NCBI GenBank assembly: GCA_903904885.1
Contig: CAIVED010000024.1
Coordinates: 1 to 64,000 of the forward strand
From: an uncultured archaeon
Lineage (GTDB): Archaea > Nanobdellota > Nanobdellia > Woesearchaeales > CAIVOO01
Direction: 5' to 3'
DNA length: 64,000 bases
Below are positions 8,786 through 15,837 of this stretch, one piece after another. The notes under the pieces were generated by a model. The model was not told where the DNA came from. It ran no database searches and saw nothing but the letters and a program-made list of their open reading frames with translations. How positions within the stretch are numbered: position 1 is the stretch's first letter; each line of letters begins with the position of its first letter. Both the position numbers and the translations under genes were made by a program.

Positions 8786-8950
8786 TGCCGGTTCTTGCAT
8801 TAGGCTTCAAGTTTTATCTGCTTCTTCTGCAGGAGTGCCATGCAAGGAGAAAGTATTAGCTGTCAAGCGCAGCGCAGACAGCTTAATGCAGGCCTGGCAA
8901 TCAATGCCGGCAGAAAAAGCAAGAGTCGGAGTTAAGGACTGCGCAGAAAA
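8786..8950 (+). ncRNA. Dispersed structured element, copy A
   Basis: One of four related copies (the others are at 15651, 22577 and 59847). Helix P1 pairs TGCCGG (8786-8791) with CCGGCA (8907-8912). P2 pairs CTTGCAT with ATGCAAG. P3 is an independent hairpin AGCTGTC/GACAGCT. The block GCAGGCCTGGCAATC is followed about 45 nt later by TTAAGGACTGCGCAGAAAA, whose GGACTGC can pair imperfectly with GCAGGCC (P4), crossing P1. A TATA-like ctttataaat lies 25-30 nt upstream. It lies between two minus-strand genes and is transcribed, if at all, from the opposite strand. No ORF is supported. Confidence 0.6.
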
Positions 8951-8984
8951 TATTTTATCAATGGTAAATGCAAGAAAAAAGATT

Positions 8985-9245
8985 TTACTTAAATGCCTTC
9001 TTGAACTTTTCCAAATCCTTTTTGGACCTTGCGATTGCTTCCTTGACAGCCTTCTTGGCGTCTTCCTTGCCGTCTGTTTCAACAACAAGAGTTGGCTTGC
9101 CGATTAAAGGATGCTTTGCCTTGAGGCCTGAAATCCTGACATGCTCATCATTCCAGAGCTCTCTCTCGACAAGCCCTGCAATAGTCTGGTTGTCCAATTC
9201 TATGATAACCTTCTTCTTTGTTTCCTCAAGAATTTTTACTTCCAT
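8985..9245 (-). CDS. rpoL: DNA-directed RNA polymerase subunit L
   Basis: 86 aa, the usual size of archaeal RpoL (Rpb11/AC19-like). The hallmark HPLIGKPTLVVET and the preceding NDEHVRISGLKAK match the family, followed by the amphipathic C-terminal helix (AKKAVKEAIARSKKDLEKF) that pairs with RpoD. It is a structural assembly subunit of the archaeal RNA polymerase. The promoter region (ctatttataaacc) is shared with the divergent GNAT gene at 9299. This gene is one of the clearest archaeal markers in the window. Confidence 0.9.
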   Translation of the reverse strand: MEVKILEETKKKVIIELDNQTIAGLVERELWNDEHVRISGLKAKHPLIGKPTLVVETDGKEDAKKAVKEAIARSKKDLEKFKKAFK

Positions 9246-9298
9246 GTTTTAGTGGGATAGCATACTATTTATAAACCTTGCTGTGAACTTAATATATC

Positions 9299-9772
9299 AT
9301 GAGCATTAGCTATCGGGTATTGGATAGCGCAGACGAGCCCTTTTTGTTGGCATTTATCCGGGGGTTATCTGCAGAAACAAAGCTAAAAAGATTTCTTACC
9401 ACTCAACATATTTGCAGCAGCCGGTTCGTGGAGAGGCTGTTAAAAGCAGACTGCTCTCTGGCGGCAATCGAAGATGAGCCTGGTGCGGAGAAAATAATTG
9501 GGCTAGGTAATCTCCAAGATTTGGGAGAACAAACTTGCGAAATAGCCTTGGTCGTGTCCGATAATTATCAGCGTCAAGGAATTGGCTCTCATATTGCGCA
9601 GGAACTAGCAAATTATGCAAGAACTACTGGTTATCGGAGGATTTATGCAGATGTTGATGCCAAAAATAATCAATCATTGAGTTTTTTAAAAAAGCTTGTT
9701 GGAACAGGCGATATGAGTGTGACTAACCCTGGAGAGGGTGCTATGCTTAGTGTCGAGATTAATTTTCAATAG
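9299..9772 (+). CDS. GNAT-family acetyltransferase
   Basis: 157 aa single GNAT domain. The acetyl-CoA pyrophosphate-binding motif A is seen as [13 protein letters not shown] (Q/RxxGxG/A), followed by the motif B region [18 protein letters not shown]. It resembles the acetyltransferase domain fused to acyl-CoA synthetases and protein acetylases, but is standalone here. The substrate is unknown. The short leader after a TATA-like box is consistent with the ATG at 9299. The 3' end overlaps the convergent methyltransferase gene by 14 nt. Confidence 0.8.
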   Translation: MSISYRVLDSADEPFLLAFIRGLSAETKLKRFLTTQHICSSRFVERLLKADCSLAAIEDEPGAEKIIGLGNLQDLGEQTCEIALVVSDNYQRQGIGSHIAQELANYARTTGYRRIYADVDAKNNQSLSFLKKLVGTGDMSVTNPGEGAMLSVEINFQ

Positions 9773-10382
9773 CTATCTTCTCAAATCTCCAGCAGCCCAC
9801 AGATATCCGTCTTATTCTGCTCCTGTGAAACTTCTGGGTTGCCTTCAGCGGCATTTCAAACTTTATCAAATTGGTTGGGACAAAACCTCTCTGCCTGGCA
9901 AATGTCTCGACAAATTCCCTTGTTTCAAGCTTGTGAAATGTGTGGACAGCATCCTGCGATATTTCAAATGCCTTTTCAAGAAACTCCCGGTCAGCATGCT
10001 TTGTTTTTGTTCCAAACGGAGGATTCTGGATTACTGTCGAGACCTTTATGTTAAACTTAGTTACATCGCTTAAAACTATCTCTGCATTTTTTTCTATTCC
10101 GAGCTTTTCCAGATTCTCCCTGCAGATTCTCAGTGCAGTTTTATCGCTGTCAACGAAATAAACTTTGTCAGCGCCGAGAAGAATCGCGCCGATTCCGAGG
10201 ATTCCTGTGCCGCAGCCCAGGTCAGCAATGGTTCTTCCGTCGATGTCCCCCCGCATTTTTGCAAGCCAAAGGGCCTCGGCTGCATTTTCAGAATCTGTCA
10301 TGTACTGCTCTGCCTTTAGTTTCGGATTTTCAAAGGGCCTCAGCTTCGACAGTTCAATTGCGAGTTTTGATTTTGTAATCAT
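9759..10382 (-). CDS. METTL5-like RNA N6-adenine methyltransferase
   Basis: 207 aa. Class I SAM-binding motif [15 protein letters not shown], acidic motif II ([15 protein letters not shown]) and catalytic [16 protein letters not shown] are present. The NPPF plus the following HADREFL is characteristic of METTL5/archaeal homologues that methylate adenine in small-subunit rRNA. It probably acts on rRNA in the cytoplasm; the target is inferred from the family. Conserved length, and no fusion. Confidence 0.85.
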   Translation of the reverse strand: MITKSKLAIELSKLRPFENPKLKAEQYMTDSENAAEALWLAKMRGDIDGRTIADLGCGTGILGIGAILLGADKVYFVDSDKTALRICRENLEKLGIEKNAEIVLSDVTKFNIKVSTVIQNPPFGTKTKHADREFLEKAFEISQDAVHTFHKLETREFVETFARQRGFVPTNLIKFEMPLKATQKFHRSRIRRISVGCWRFEKIAIEN

Positions 10383-10535
10383 TTTGCAGTTATTTTTACC
10401 TATGGAAAATATTTCTGTTTTTAAACGTTTTCATCTATCTTCTTTAACCTATATTTCCCAAAGTAGATTTTTGAAGAACAGCAATCTATTTAAAGCATTT
10501 GAAAATTACAACTAAAGTTTTGGGGGGTGTTTGAT

Positions 10536-11018
10536 ATGAGTTTGTTGGGGTTGAAAAGCAACTCTCTCGTCGAGGTCGAGGGGAGAGTAAGGAAGTCATT
10601 TTCTGCCGTAAGGGAGGAGATGGAAGACCATCTTGTGGCAATCAATGAGAATACCGATGAGCTGAAAAGCCATTCTGATTCAATGAATGAGCTTGACAGG
10701 AAGATAGAAGTCATCGGTGAACGGATAGAATCGCTGCATCTTACCCTTATGCAGGCCATGGGCTCTTCTCTTAATGAAAACGAGAAAAAAATACTTCATG
10801 TGCTGGACAGCAGCCTTACTTTCCTGTCCTGCCGGGATGTTGCGGTTTCAGCAAGCGTCAGTGAACTTTTTGTAAAGGCGCATCTATTCAGCATGATTTG
10901 CAAGGGCGTTCCGCTGAAAGAAAAGGTCATAGACGACCAGTCCTACTTCGCGCTTGAATCAGAAAAGAAAAAACTTGAACTCTGCACGGTGAAAAATCAC
11001 CAGCTTGCCGAGTTCTGA
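10536..11018 (+). CDS. Coiled-coil protein with C-terminal helical/winged-helix-like region
   Basis: 160 aa from the ATG at 10536, preceded by ggggggtg; an upstream GTG at 10527 is less likely. Residues about 10-75 are a heptad-type coiled coil (REEMEDHLVAINENTDEL, DRKIEVIGERIESLHLTL). The second half (LNENEKKILHVLDSSL, then CRDVAVSASVSELFVKAHL) resembles a winged-helix module. TATA box ctatttaaagc near 10488. Unrecognised family; it could be a DNA-binding or scaffold protein. Confidence 0.6.
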   Translation: MSLLGLKSNSLVEVEGRVRKSFSAVREEMEDHLVAINENTDELKSHSDSMNELDRKIEVIGERIESLHLTLMQAMGSSLNENEKKILHVLDSSLTFLSCRDVAVSASVSELFVKAHLFSMICKGVPLKEKVIDDQSYFALESEKKKLELCTVKNHQLAEF

Positions 11019-11027
11019 TTTTTTATC

Positions 11028-11900
11028 TTAACTTTGGGTTGAATTCCCTTTCTTTTCCTTTTTGCCCGCAGGAGGTGTCCGGTTCTTTTTAAGGATGTAT
11101 TCTGTATTGTCTATGTTTCCATCCTGGTCTGGCTTCACAGCGTTAAACTGGTAGTCTAACATTTCTCCTGCTGCGCTTAAGAAATTGGTAGCCAAAGCTG
11201 CTTCTGCCATTGTTTTCAGGTCAACATTGCAATAAACATGCAATGCTCCCAAAATTCCTGCGCATGCCAGCCCGCCTATCACTTTTCCCACAGTTCCTTT
11301 TCGTTCTTCATATAATGATTTTATTTTAGAACCATCAATCGCAGTCGCTGCTGCTGTTGGAATCGCAAACGGAGTAGCAAGCCCGATAAGAGCATCTCCA
11401 ATTACTGGAAGGTCTTCTATTCTTTTGACTGCTTTTCTCCATTTTGTTGGCCTGTAACCCGGAGTTGGAGGGAGCATTTTCCCTGGGTCCCTGTATATTC
11501 CATCGGGGGAGCCGATGCCGGCCTGGTTTAGGTTTTCGTTTGCCTGTTTAAACGCATCCCCGTCTTCTAAAGATTCCTGGCCCTCACTTCCAGATGCATT
11601 TGGGCGTTGAGCTAGAAGCATGTAATTCATTTGGCCAATTCCTGCTTCGCAGTTTTCGGTTCTCCGCTCTGAACGTTGTATTCTGCCGTTTACCCTTCTA
11701 ATTTCGTTGGTTACTCTTGTAACAAGATCGTTAATTTGGCCAGTTACCCTCCCATCCAATTCTGTCGACCTATTATTCAAATCAACTATTGCTGAAGAAT
11801 TGGTAGCAGCTTGGCTAGCCAGGCGCATCATTCCGTAATTCACATCTATTTCTCTTTGCTCCATTCCCAAATAATTCCTTAACAGGCTTCGTATGCTCAT
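11028..11900 (-). CDS. Coiled-coil membrane-associated protein, unknown
   Basis: 290 aa. The N-terminal 90 residues form a coiled coil (STELDGRVTGQINDLVTR and following). A Gly/Pro/Ser-rich linker leads to two moderately hydrophobic segments (about 165-190, LPVIGDALIGLATPFAIP; and about 205-225, VIGGLACAGILGALHVY) and a basic C-terminus (KKEKKGNSTQS). TATA atttatatag lies about 55 nt before the ATG, with an inverted repeat TCACT/AGTGA (11936-11949) near the transcription start. Three palindromic sites lie further upstream (12045-12186). Role unknown. Confidence 0.55.
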   Translation of the reverse strand: MSIRSLLRNYLGMEQREIDVNYGMMRLASQAATNSSAIVDLNNRSTELDGRVTGQINDLVTRVTNEIRRVNGRIQRSERRTENCEAGIGQMNYMLLAQRPNASGSEGQESLEDGDAFKQANENLNQAGIGSPDGIYRDPGKMLPPTPGYRPTKWRKAVKRIEDLPVIGDALIGLATPFAIPTAAATAIDGSKIKSLYEERKGTVGKVIGGLACAGILGALHVYCNVDLKTMAEAALATNFLSAAGEMLDYQFNAVKPDQDGNIDNTEYILKKNRTPPAGKKEKKGNSTQS

Positions 11901-12044
11901 TTTTCCTCTGTGTTATTTTGATTTGTCACTTATTAGTGAATAAAAAATTAAAGCTACTATATAAATCTTTCCTTTTTTGCTGTTGTAATGCGCCTGCCTG
12001 GCCTTTCTATCTCTCACTTTGGCCCTGAAAAGCGAAAGAATCCC

Positions 12045-12186
12045 GACAATTGTCCAAACAATCTCCTGCTGAGAAAATGCCGAAAAAATTCGTCAGGATA
12101 CAATAACGACGACATTTGTCTGTAAAATCTTAGTTAATCATTTTCCAGAATAAATTCGGTAAAATGCCATTTTAGCGACAGTTGTC
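12045..12186. promoter_or_regulatory. Three palindromic GACAnnTGTC sites at 66-bp spacing
   Basis: GACAATTGTC (12045-12054), GACATTTGTC (12111-12120) and GACAGTTGTC (12177-12186) start exactly 66 bp apart, about six helical turns. The intervals between sites 1-2 and 2-3 share only scattered identity (AAATTCG). They lie between the HTH regulator gene at 12219 and the promoter of the gene starting at 11900. The half-site GACATTTGT also appears in the regulator's own promoter (12780-12812). Probably cooperative operator sites for that regulator. The gene-free stretch 11901-12218 holds nothing else clear. Confidence 0.55.
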
Positions 12187-12218
12187 AAAATTAAACCAAC
12201 TAAAAATAATCAAAATAT

Positions 12219-12737
12219 TTAATCATTTATCATATTTTGCTCTCCAAACTCTCCGGAAACAGCGTTTTCCCGCTGTTTTTGGCTTATTTTCTCGTTTTTC
12301 AGCACCCGTTGGAGCTCCTGGACGTATTTCTTGGTTATTTCCAGGTGATTCTGGATGTTTAGCACTGCTTTTTCAAAAGCAGTCTCAACAGTGGCTCCGT
12401 TTAGCTTGTAGCCGATGATTACCTTGCTGTCTTTGATATAACTCGTTTTTACGATTACATTCAGCGCCAGCCATCGCTTAAGGTAGTCATACATGGTTTG
12501 CCTTGTAATGCCCGCAAAAACACCCATTTCCTCGACGGTCATCACAGATGATTCCGGCTTCTTCTCCCTGTTGGACATCTTCATTCTCTCGTACAGCTCG
12601 AGGAAAACCTTGTGCATGTTCTCGGTAGATCCTGTCTTCCTCGGCTCCAGGCCCATTCTTGCCAGGATAACCCTTGCAAGCTCTTCCCCTGTCGGATTAA
12701 GCCCTGTTTCCTTGTTGGTAAGTATAATCTTAGTCAT
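12219..12737 (-). CDS. HTH transcriptional regulator
   Basis: 172 aa. A central helix-turn-helix (MTVEEMGVFAGITRQTMYDY, then LKRW; about residues 66-90) is followed by a wing-like beta segment (VIVKTSYIKDSKVIIGYKLNG) and a helical C-terminus likely for dimerisation. A Shine-Dalgarno GGAGG sits 8 nt before the ATG, with a roughly 30-nt leader after a TATA box ctatttaaac. That TATA box lies between inverted repeats of GACATTTGT (12780-12812), so autorepression is likely. Probable target sites also lie downstream of the gene (12045-12186). Confidence 0.72.
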   Translation of the reverse strand: MTKIILTNKETGLNPTGEELARVILARMGLEPRKTGSTENMHKVFLELYERMKMSNREKKPESSVMTVEEMGVFAGITRQTMYDYLKRWLALNVIVKTSYIKDSKVIIGYKLNGATVETAFEKAVLNIQNHLEITKKYVQELQRVLKNEKISQKQRENAVSGEFGEQNMIND

Positions 12738-12779
12738 GTTCAGCCTCCGATCATTTCGATCACTGTAATGTATTATTCA

Positions 12780-12812
12780 GACATTTGTTTAAATAGTTCA
12801 CAACAAAATGTC
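12780..12812 (-). promoter_or_regulatory. Promoter with inverted-repeat operator for the HTH regulator gene
   Basis: GACATTTGTT (12780-12789) and AACAAAATGTC (12802-12812) are near-perfect inverted repeats. They flank and overlap the TATA-like ctatttaaac that would drive the minus-strand HTH gene starting at 12737. Binding by its product would block TBP access. Confidence 0.6.
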
Positions 12813-13223
12813 CAGTGAATAGTGTAAACTATTTAATTTTTAATTAAAATTTTTGATTAAAACAAGGAAAACAGCCTCTGATAGCCAAAATAATGCCAAG
12901 CATATACCTAGTTTAAAAAGCGGGGGCTGATTTTAGGGTATTTTGCCTTAATCTAACCCTCGCTTGAAATCTGTCGGGAAAATCCCAGTCATAAAGGCAT
13001 TTTCTCCAAATAGGCCAGCAAATGCCCTTTTTCAGCCTGTCCACCCTGCTTTCAGAACAACAAAGGGTTGAACTTTTTTGTCGGCATAATCCTTTACACG
13101 TCGGCATTATCCAAACAAATTAGTGCATTTTGCCAGAATGAATCCTTTTGTGTCAAATCAATAGAAATCAAGTTCACCTGGGTTTGTAAGGGAAAATAGC
13201 TGAAAGGTATACTGATTTAGGAT
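12813..13223. other. Gene-free stretch with a short direct repeat
   Basis: About 410 nt without a supported gene. A 64-codon minus-strand frame (12913-13107) has no ribosome binding site and a biased composition and is rejected. A direct repeat GTCGGCATAATCC (13080-13092) / GTCGGCATTATCC (13100-13112) with 20-bp periodicity is visible. An AT-rich block near 12828-12860 includes gtaaactat, echoed at 13985. Confidence 0.3.
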
Positions 13224-13628
13224 TTACTGTTGGTTTTGCTGATTCGCATACCTGCCGCAAATTTCTGCCAAGTCTTTTACAAATGTGCCAGGATTTTTTA
13301 ATTTTGCAGGAATCCCCCTTGCTTGAGCTTCTGTAACCATATTCTCATTTGATGAGTACACGGTAAACCTTGAAGGGTTATGTACTGCCTCATACACCAA
13401 TTTCCACGCCCAGTTTAACCCGTCGCAAATGATATTATCCTGCTCAGATATCACCACATTATTTCCGCTTAGTGAATCTGCTATTGAACCGCCATCAGGG
13501 CCGTATTGAATCCCCTTGTAATGGATAGGTTCTATTTTGAATCTGGCCAACTCCGGTGTTCTCTCGTTCATCCGCTTGACTAGCTTCAGAAAATCCCGGT
13601 CATCGTCTATGAATAATATCCTTATCAT
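13224..13628 (-). CDS. Receiver-like (pseudo-receiver) domain protein
   Basis: 134 aa from the ATG at 13628, 1 nt after the stop of the upstream gene. ILFIDDDRDFLKLVKR matches the first strand and acidic pocket of CheY-like receivers. FTVYSSN resembles the strand with the conserved Ser/Thr, and PAKLKNPGTFVKDLAEI the conserved Lys. The strand that should end in the phosphoacceptor Asp reads NNVVISEQDN, with Ser at the expected place, so phosphorylation is doubtful. Probably a signalling or partner-binding domain encoded with the small protein at 13630. Confidence 0.55.
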   Translation of the reverse strand: MIRILFIDDDRDFLKLVKRMNERTPELARFKIEPIHYKGIQYGPDGGSIADSLSGNNVVISEQDNIICDGLNWAWKLVYEAVHNPSRFTVYSSNENMVTEAQARGIPAKLKNPGTFVKDLAEICGRYANQQNQQ

Positions 13629-13629
13629 T

Positions 13630-13821
13630 TTACCTGTAAACCTCAATTTCCTTCTCGGATTCGAGTTTCCTCAATCTTTGGTCCAACTCCCTAAGTTTGA
13701 CCTTGATGTCATTCTGGTTGCCGTTAAGGAACAGAACCCAGTCGTTTGTGCTGGTTCTCAGGCCGCCGATGTCTGTTTTTGCCTTCCTGAATGCATTTTT
13801 AACCTTTGTTTTGAAAAACAT
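13630..13821 (-). CDS. Small basic helical protein, unknown
   Basis: 63 aa from the ATG at 13821, chosen because a GGAGG lies 6 nt upstream; a frame extending to 13869 lacks such support. The sequence (FFKTKVKNAFRKAKTDI, DWVLFLNGNQNDIKVKLREL, DQRLRKLE) is amphipathic and ends in a short coiled coil. It is translationally coupled to the receiver-like gene (stop and next ATG 1 nt apart), suggesting the two products work together. No family function known to me. Confidence 0.6.
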   Translation of the reverse strand: MFFKTKVKNAFRKAKTDIGGLRTSTNDWVLFLNGNQNDIKVKLRELDQRLRKLESEKEIEVYR

Positions 13822-13985
13822 TTTTCCCTCCTGCTTCGCCCCGAATAGCCAAAAGTGAGAGTTGGCCATATTTAAGCCTTTCCATTTTTATTACTGGGGG
13901 GTAATTATTAATAATGCTAAGATTTAAATATAACTTGGTTAAACCTGACTGGGAAATTGGGTGGCGCATTTTTTGATAATTCACG

Positions 13986-14006
13986 TAAACTATAGTTTAT
14001 AGGAGG
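13986..14006 (+). promoter_or_regulatory. Palindrome abutting the Shine-Dalgarno of the acidic mini-protein gene
   Basis: TAAACTATAGTTTA (13986-13999) is a perfect 14-nt palindrome directly followed by aggagg (14001-14006), 5 nt before the ATG at 14012. It can be an operator or an mRNA hairpin controlling access to the ribosome binding site. A TATA-like gatttaaatata lies at 13921-13932. Confidence 0.45.
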
Positions 14007-14011
14007 TCAAA

Positions 14012-14143
14012 ATGAAAAGATTGATGGTTATGGAAGACGATGACGGAGCTGATGATGAAAAGCCTGACTCTGACAGTGAAACCCCTGAAGACGATTTTGA
14101 CGATCAGGATGACGACTCAGATGAAGGCGATTACGAAGAGTAA
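14012..14143 (+). CDS. 43-aa highly acidic mini-protein
   Basis: Reads MKRLMVMEDDDGADDEKPDS and continues as an Asp/Glu-rich tail ending in GDYEE. Over half of the residues after position 8 are acidic. A strong aggagg Shine-Dalgarno sits 5 nt upstream and a TATA-like sequence lies about 80 nt upstream. It may be an acidic partner, for example a DNA mimic or chaperone tail, but no function can be assigned. A 6-bp hairpin TGCCGC/GCGGCA (14201-14219) follows 58 nt after the stop. Confidence 0.5.
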   Translation: MKRLMVMEDDDGADDEKPDSDSETPEDDFDDQDDDSDEGDYEE

Positions 14144-14272
14144 TCCTGCCATTTCCTAGTTCTTTATGTTTTTGGTTTTTATTCCTTCCCGGGCAGATAA
14201 TGCCGCTAATTGGGCGGCAATCTCAAAAGATTTTTAAATAAGACCGGGTCAGGATTGGAACACAACAAAAAA

Positions 14273-15601
14273 ATGCTCAAAAAACAAATATTGCTGGTTC
14301 TTGCACTGTTTTTGCTAATGGCATTTTTTGCCTCTGCAATGGCAGTTTCAGTAGAGTTCTCTGTGAAAGCAGAGGGTACAGTCACAAAGACAGTCCAAAA
14401 CGAGACAATAATTGAGAATTGCACTCTGAATACAGAAACAAACCTTACCGATTGCATAAATCAGACAGTTACAGGAGAGTCGCAGGTTGAGTCTCCCTGG
14501 GAAAAAACAGTTGTCATAGACATTGAATGCGAGGATTCCTGCTCATATCCGATGCCTTCATTCAACCAGCCTTCAGATGCCCAGATTGAGAAGTATTCGC
14601 TTGAAACCTCATCCAATGCCACAGTTCTTTTTGAGAGCACAGATTCAAAATCAACAAAAAACCCGGAGGACAAGATAAATGTCAAGGCCCAGAAAGCGGC
14701 AACATTCTCCTCGCTGATGCTGGAAAAGATGCTTCCCTCAACCATAAACGAGGGAGTCTCCCAGGTTAATCTGTTCCTCACAAACAACGGAACAGAGGCA
14801 ATAGTTTACATAAATGCCAGCATAATCGGCGGGGGAGCCTCGGCGGCCTATGCAGAGTCCTTTGACAGGCTTGAGCCCGGCAGGATGGCAATAATACCTG
14901 TAATGCTCAATGCGAGCGGCGACGGGCAGAAGGATGTTGTCGTCAGGGTAAACTGGAAAGGGGCAAAGAATCTTTACAGCTCCATATACTCCTATAGGAT
15001 AAATGTCCTGCCAAAGCCGGGAAATGAGCCGAAGTCGGTCAATTCAACCGAGGTAATTGCCCAGTTCAACAGCGACAAGGAAACTCTGAGGGGGTATGAG
15101 GGCCAATACCAGCAGAAGCAGGCTGACGGATATCTTGTTTCTACTGTTTATGATTCCATAAAGGATGCAAAGGACTATGTTGCCACAATCCAGCTTCTTA
15201 TAGGTGAGGAAAAATTCGGGGAAGCAAAGGTCAAGCTTGCGCTGCTCGAGCTTTCGCTTGATGACATAGACAACGGCCTTCAGAATGCGCTGAAAACAAA
15301 GCAGACTTTCACTGATAAGCTAAAAAATAATGCCCTGCTTATTTCCTCAATAATTGCGGCAGCGGTCGCAGCGTTTGGCTTTTATGAAAAGCAGAAGATG
15401 AAAATCAAGGCGTTGAAGGAAAAAATTGCGGCGAAAAAATCCGCAAAAGAGAGTGTGAAGGAAGCCGCCAAGGAAAGTTCTAAAAAGAAACCAAAGGAAG
15501 CACCCAAGAAACCGGGCAAAAAAGCCAAGGCTCCCAAAAAGGCGGAAAAGGAAAGTTCCAAAGATGATGATGACGACACTCTTCAGACGCCGGTGCAGTG
15601 A
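14273..15601 (+). CDS. Secreted, C-terminally anchored surface protein with Lys/Ala-rich tail
   Basis: 442 aa. The ATG at 14273 is chosen because TATA tttttaaata (14231-14240) lies about 35 nt upstream; an upstream ATG would precede the transcription start. A signal peptide (ILLVLALFLLMAFFASAMA) opens a beta-rich extracellular region with several N-x-S/T sequons (for example NLTDC, NNGTEA, NASI). A helical stalk leads to one transmembrane segment (LLISSIIAAAVAAFGFY, about 355-373). The cytoplasmic tail is very rich in Lys, Ala and Glu and ends in an Asp run. Probably a cell-surface stalk protein; binding partner unknown. Confidence 0.7.
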   Translation: MLKKQILLVLALFLLMAFFASAMAVSVEFSVKAEGTVTKTVQNETIIENCTLNTETNLTDCINQTVTGESQVESPWEKTVVIDIECEDSCSYPMPSFNQPSDAQIEKYSLETSSNATVLFESTDSKSTKNPEDKINVKAQKAATFSSLMLEKMLPSTINEGVSQVNLFLTNNGTEAIVYINASIIGGGASAAYAESFDRLEPGRMAIIPVMLNASGDGQKDVVVRVNWKGAKNLYSSIYSYRINVLPKPGNEPKSVNSTEVIAQFNSDKETLRGYEGQYQQKQADGYLVSTVYDSIKDAKDYVATIQLLIGEEKFGEAKVKLALLELSLDDIDNGLQNALKTKQTFTDKLKNNALLISSIIAAAVAAFGFYEKQKMKIKALKEKIAAKKSAKESVKEAAKESSKKKPKEAPKKPGKKAKAPKKAEKESSKDDDDDTLQTPVQ

Positions 15602-15650
15602 GTTTGTTTAAATCATCATAAAATTATTTTTCTATTACAAAAATAAACCA

Positions 15651-15811
15651 TTTGCTGGGCAGGCCTTAATTCGGATGTTAGTTTAAGTTGTTTGCCGCGA
15701 TTGCCGGGCTTGCGTTAACCAGCCTTCGGCAGGCATTACTAATTTCTTGCGCATGGCAGGCGAGCATAAGAAGCGGGATAAGTATGGATGTTAATGCAAG
15801 AACCAGCAAAC
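15651..15811 (-). ncRNA. Dispersed structured element, copy B
   Basis: On the minus strand. P1 is GTTTGC (from 15811) paired with GCAAAC (ending 15690). The conserved TTCTTGCATTA, CGCTTCTTATGC, TGCCATGCGCAAG and GCAAGCCCGGCAATC blocks are present, as is the terminal ATTAAGGCCTGCCCAGCAAA (15651-15670). P3 is a short GCC/GGC hairpin. A TATA-like ctatataagt overlaps the stop codon of the upstream PAC2 gene, about 28 nt before the element, so it may have its own promoter. It fills the convergent gap between the surface-protein gene and PAC2. Confidence 0.6.
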
Positions 15812-15837
15812 GGAATTTTGTACGGGGAAATAAAGAA

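Noticed and set aside
12913-13107. 64-codon minus-strand frame in the gene-free stretch
   Set aside because: No ribosome binding site or promoter at the right distance and composition unlike the neighbours.
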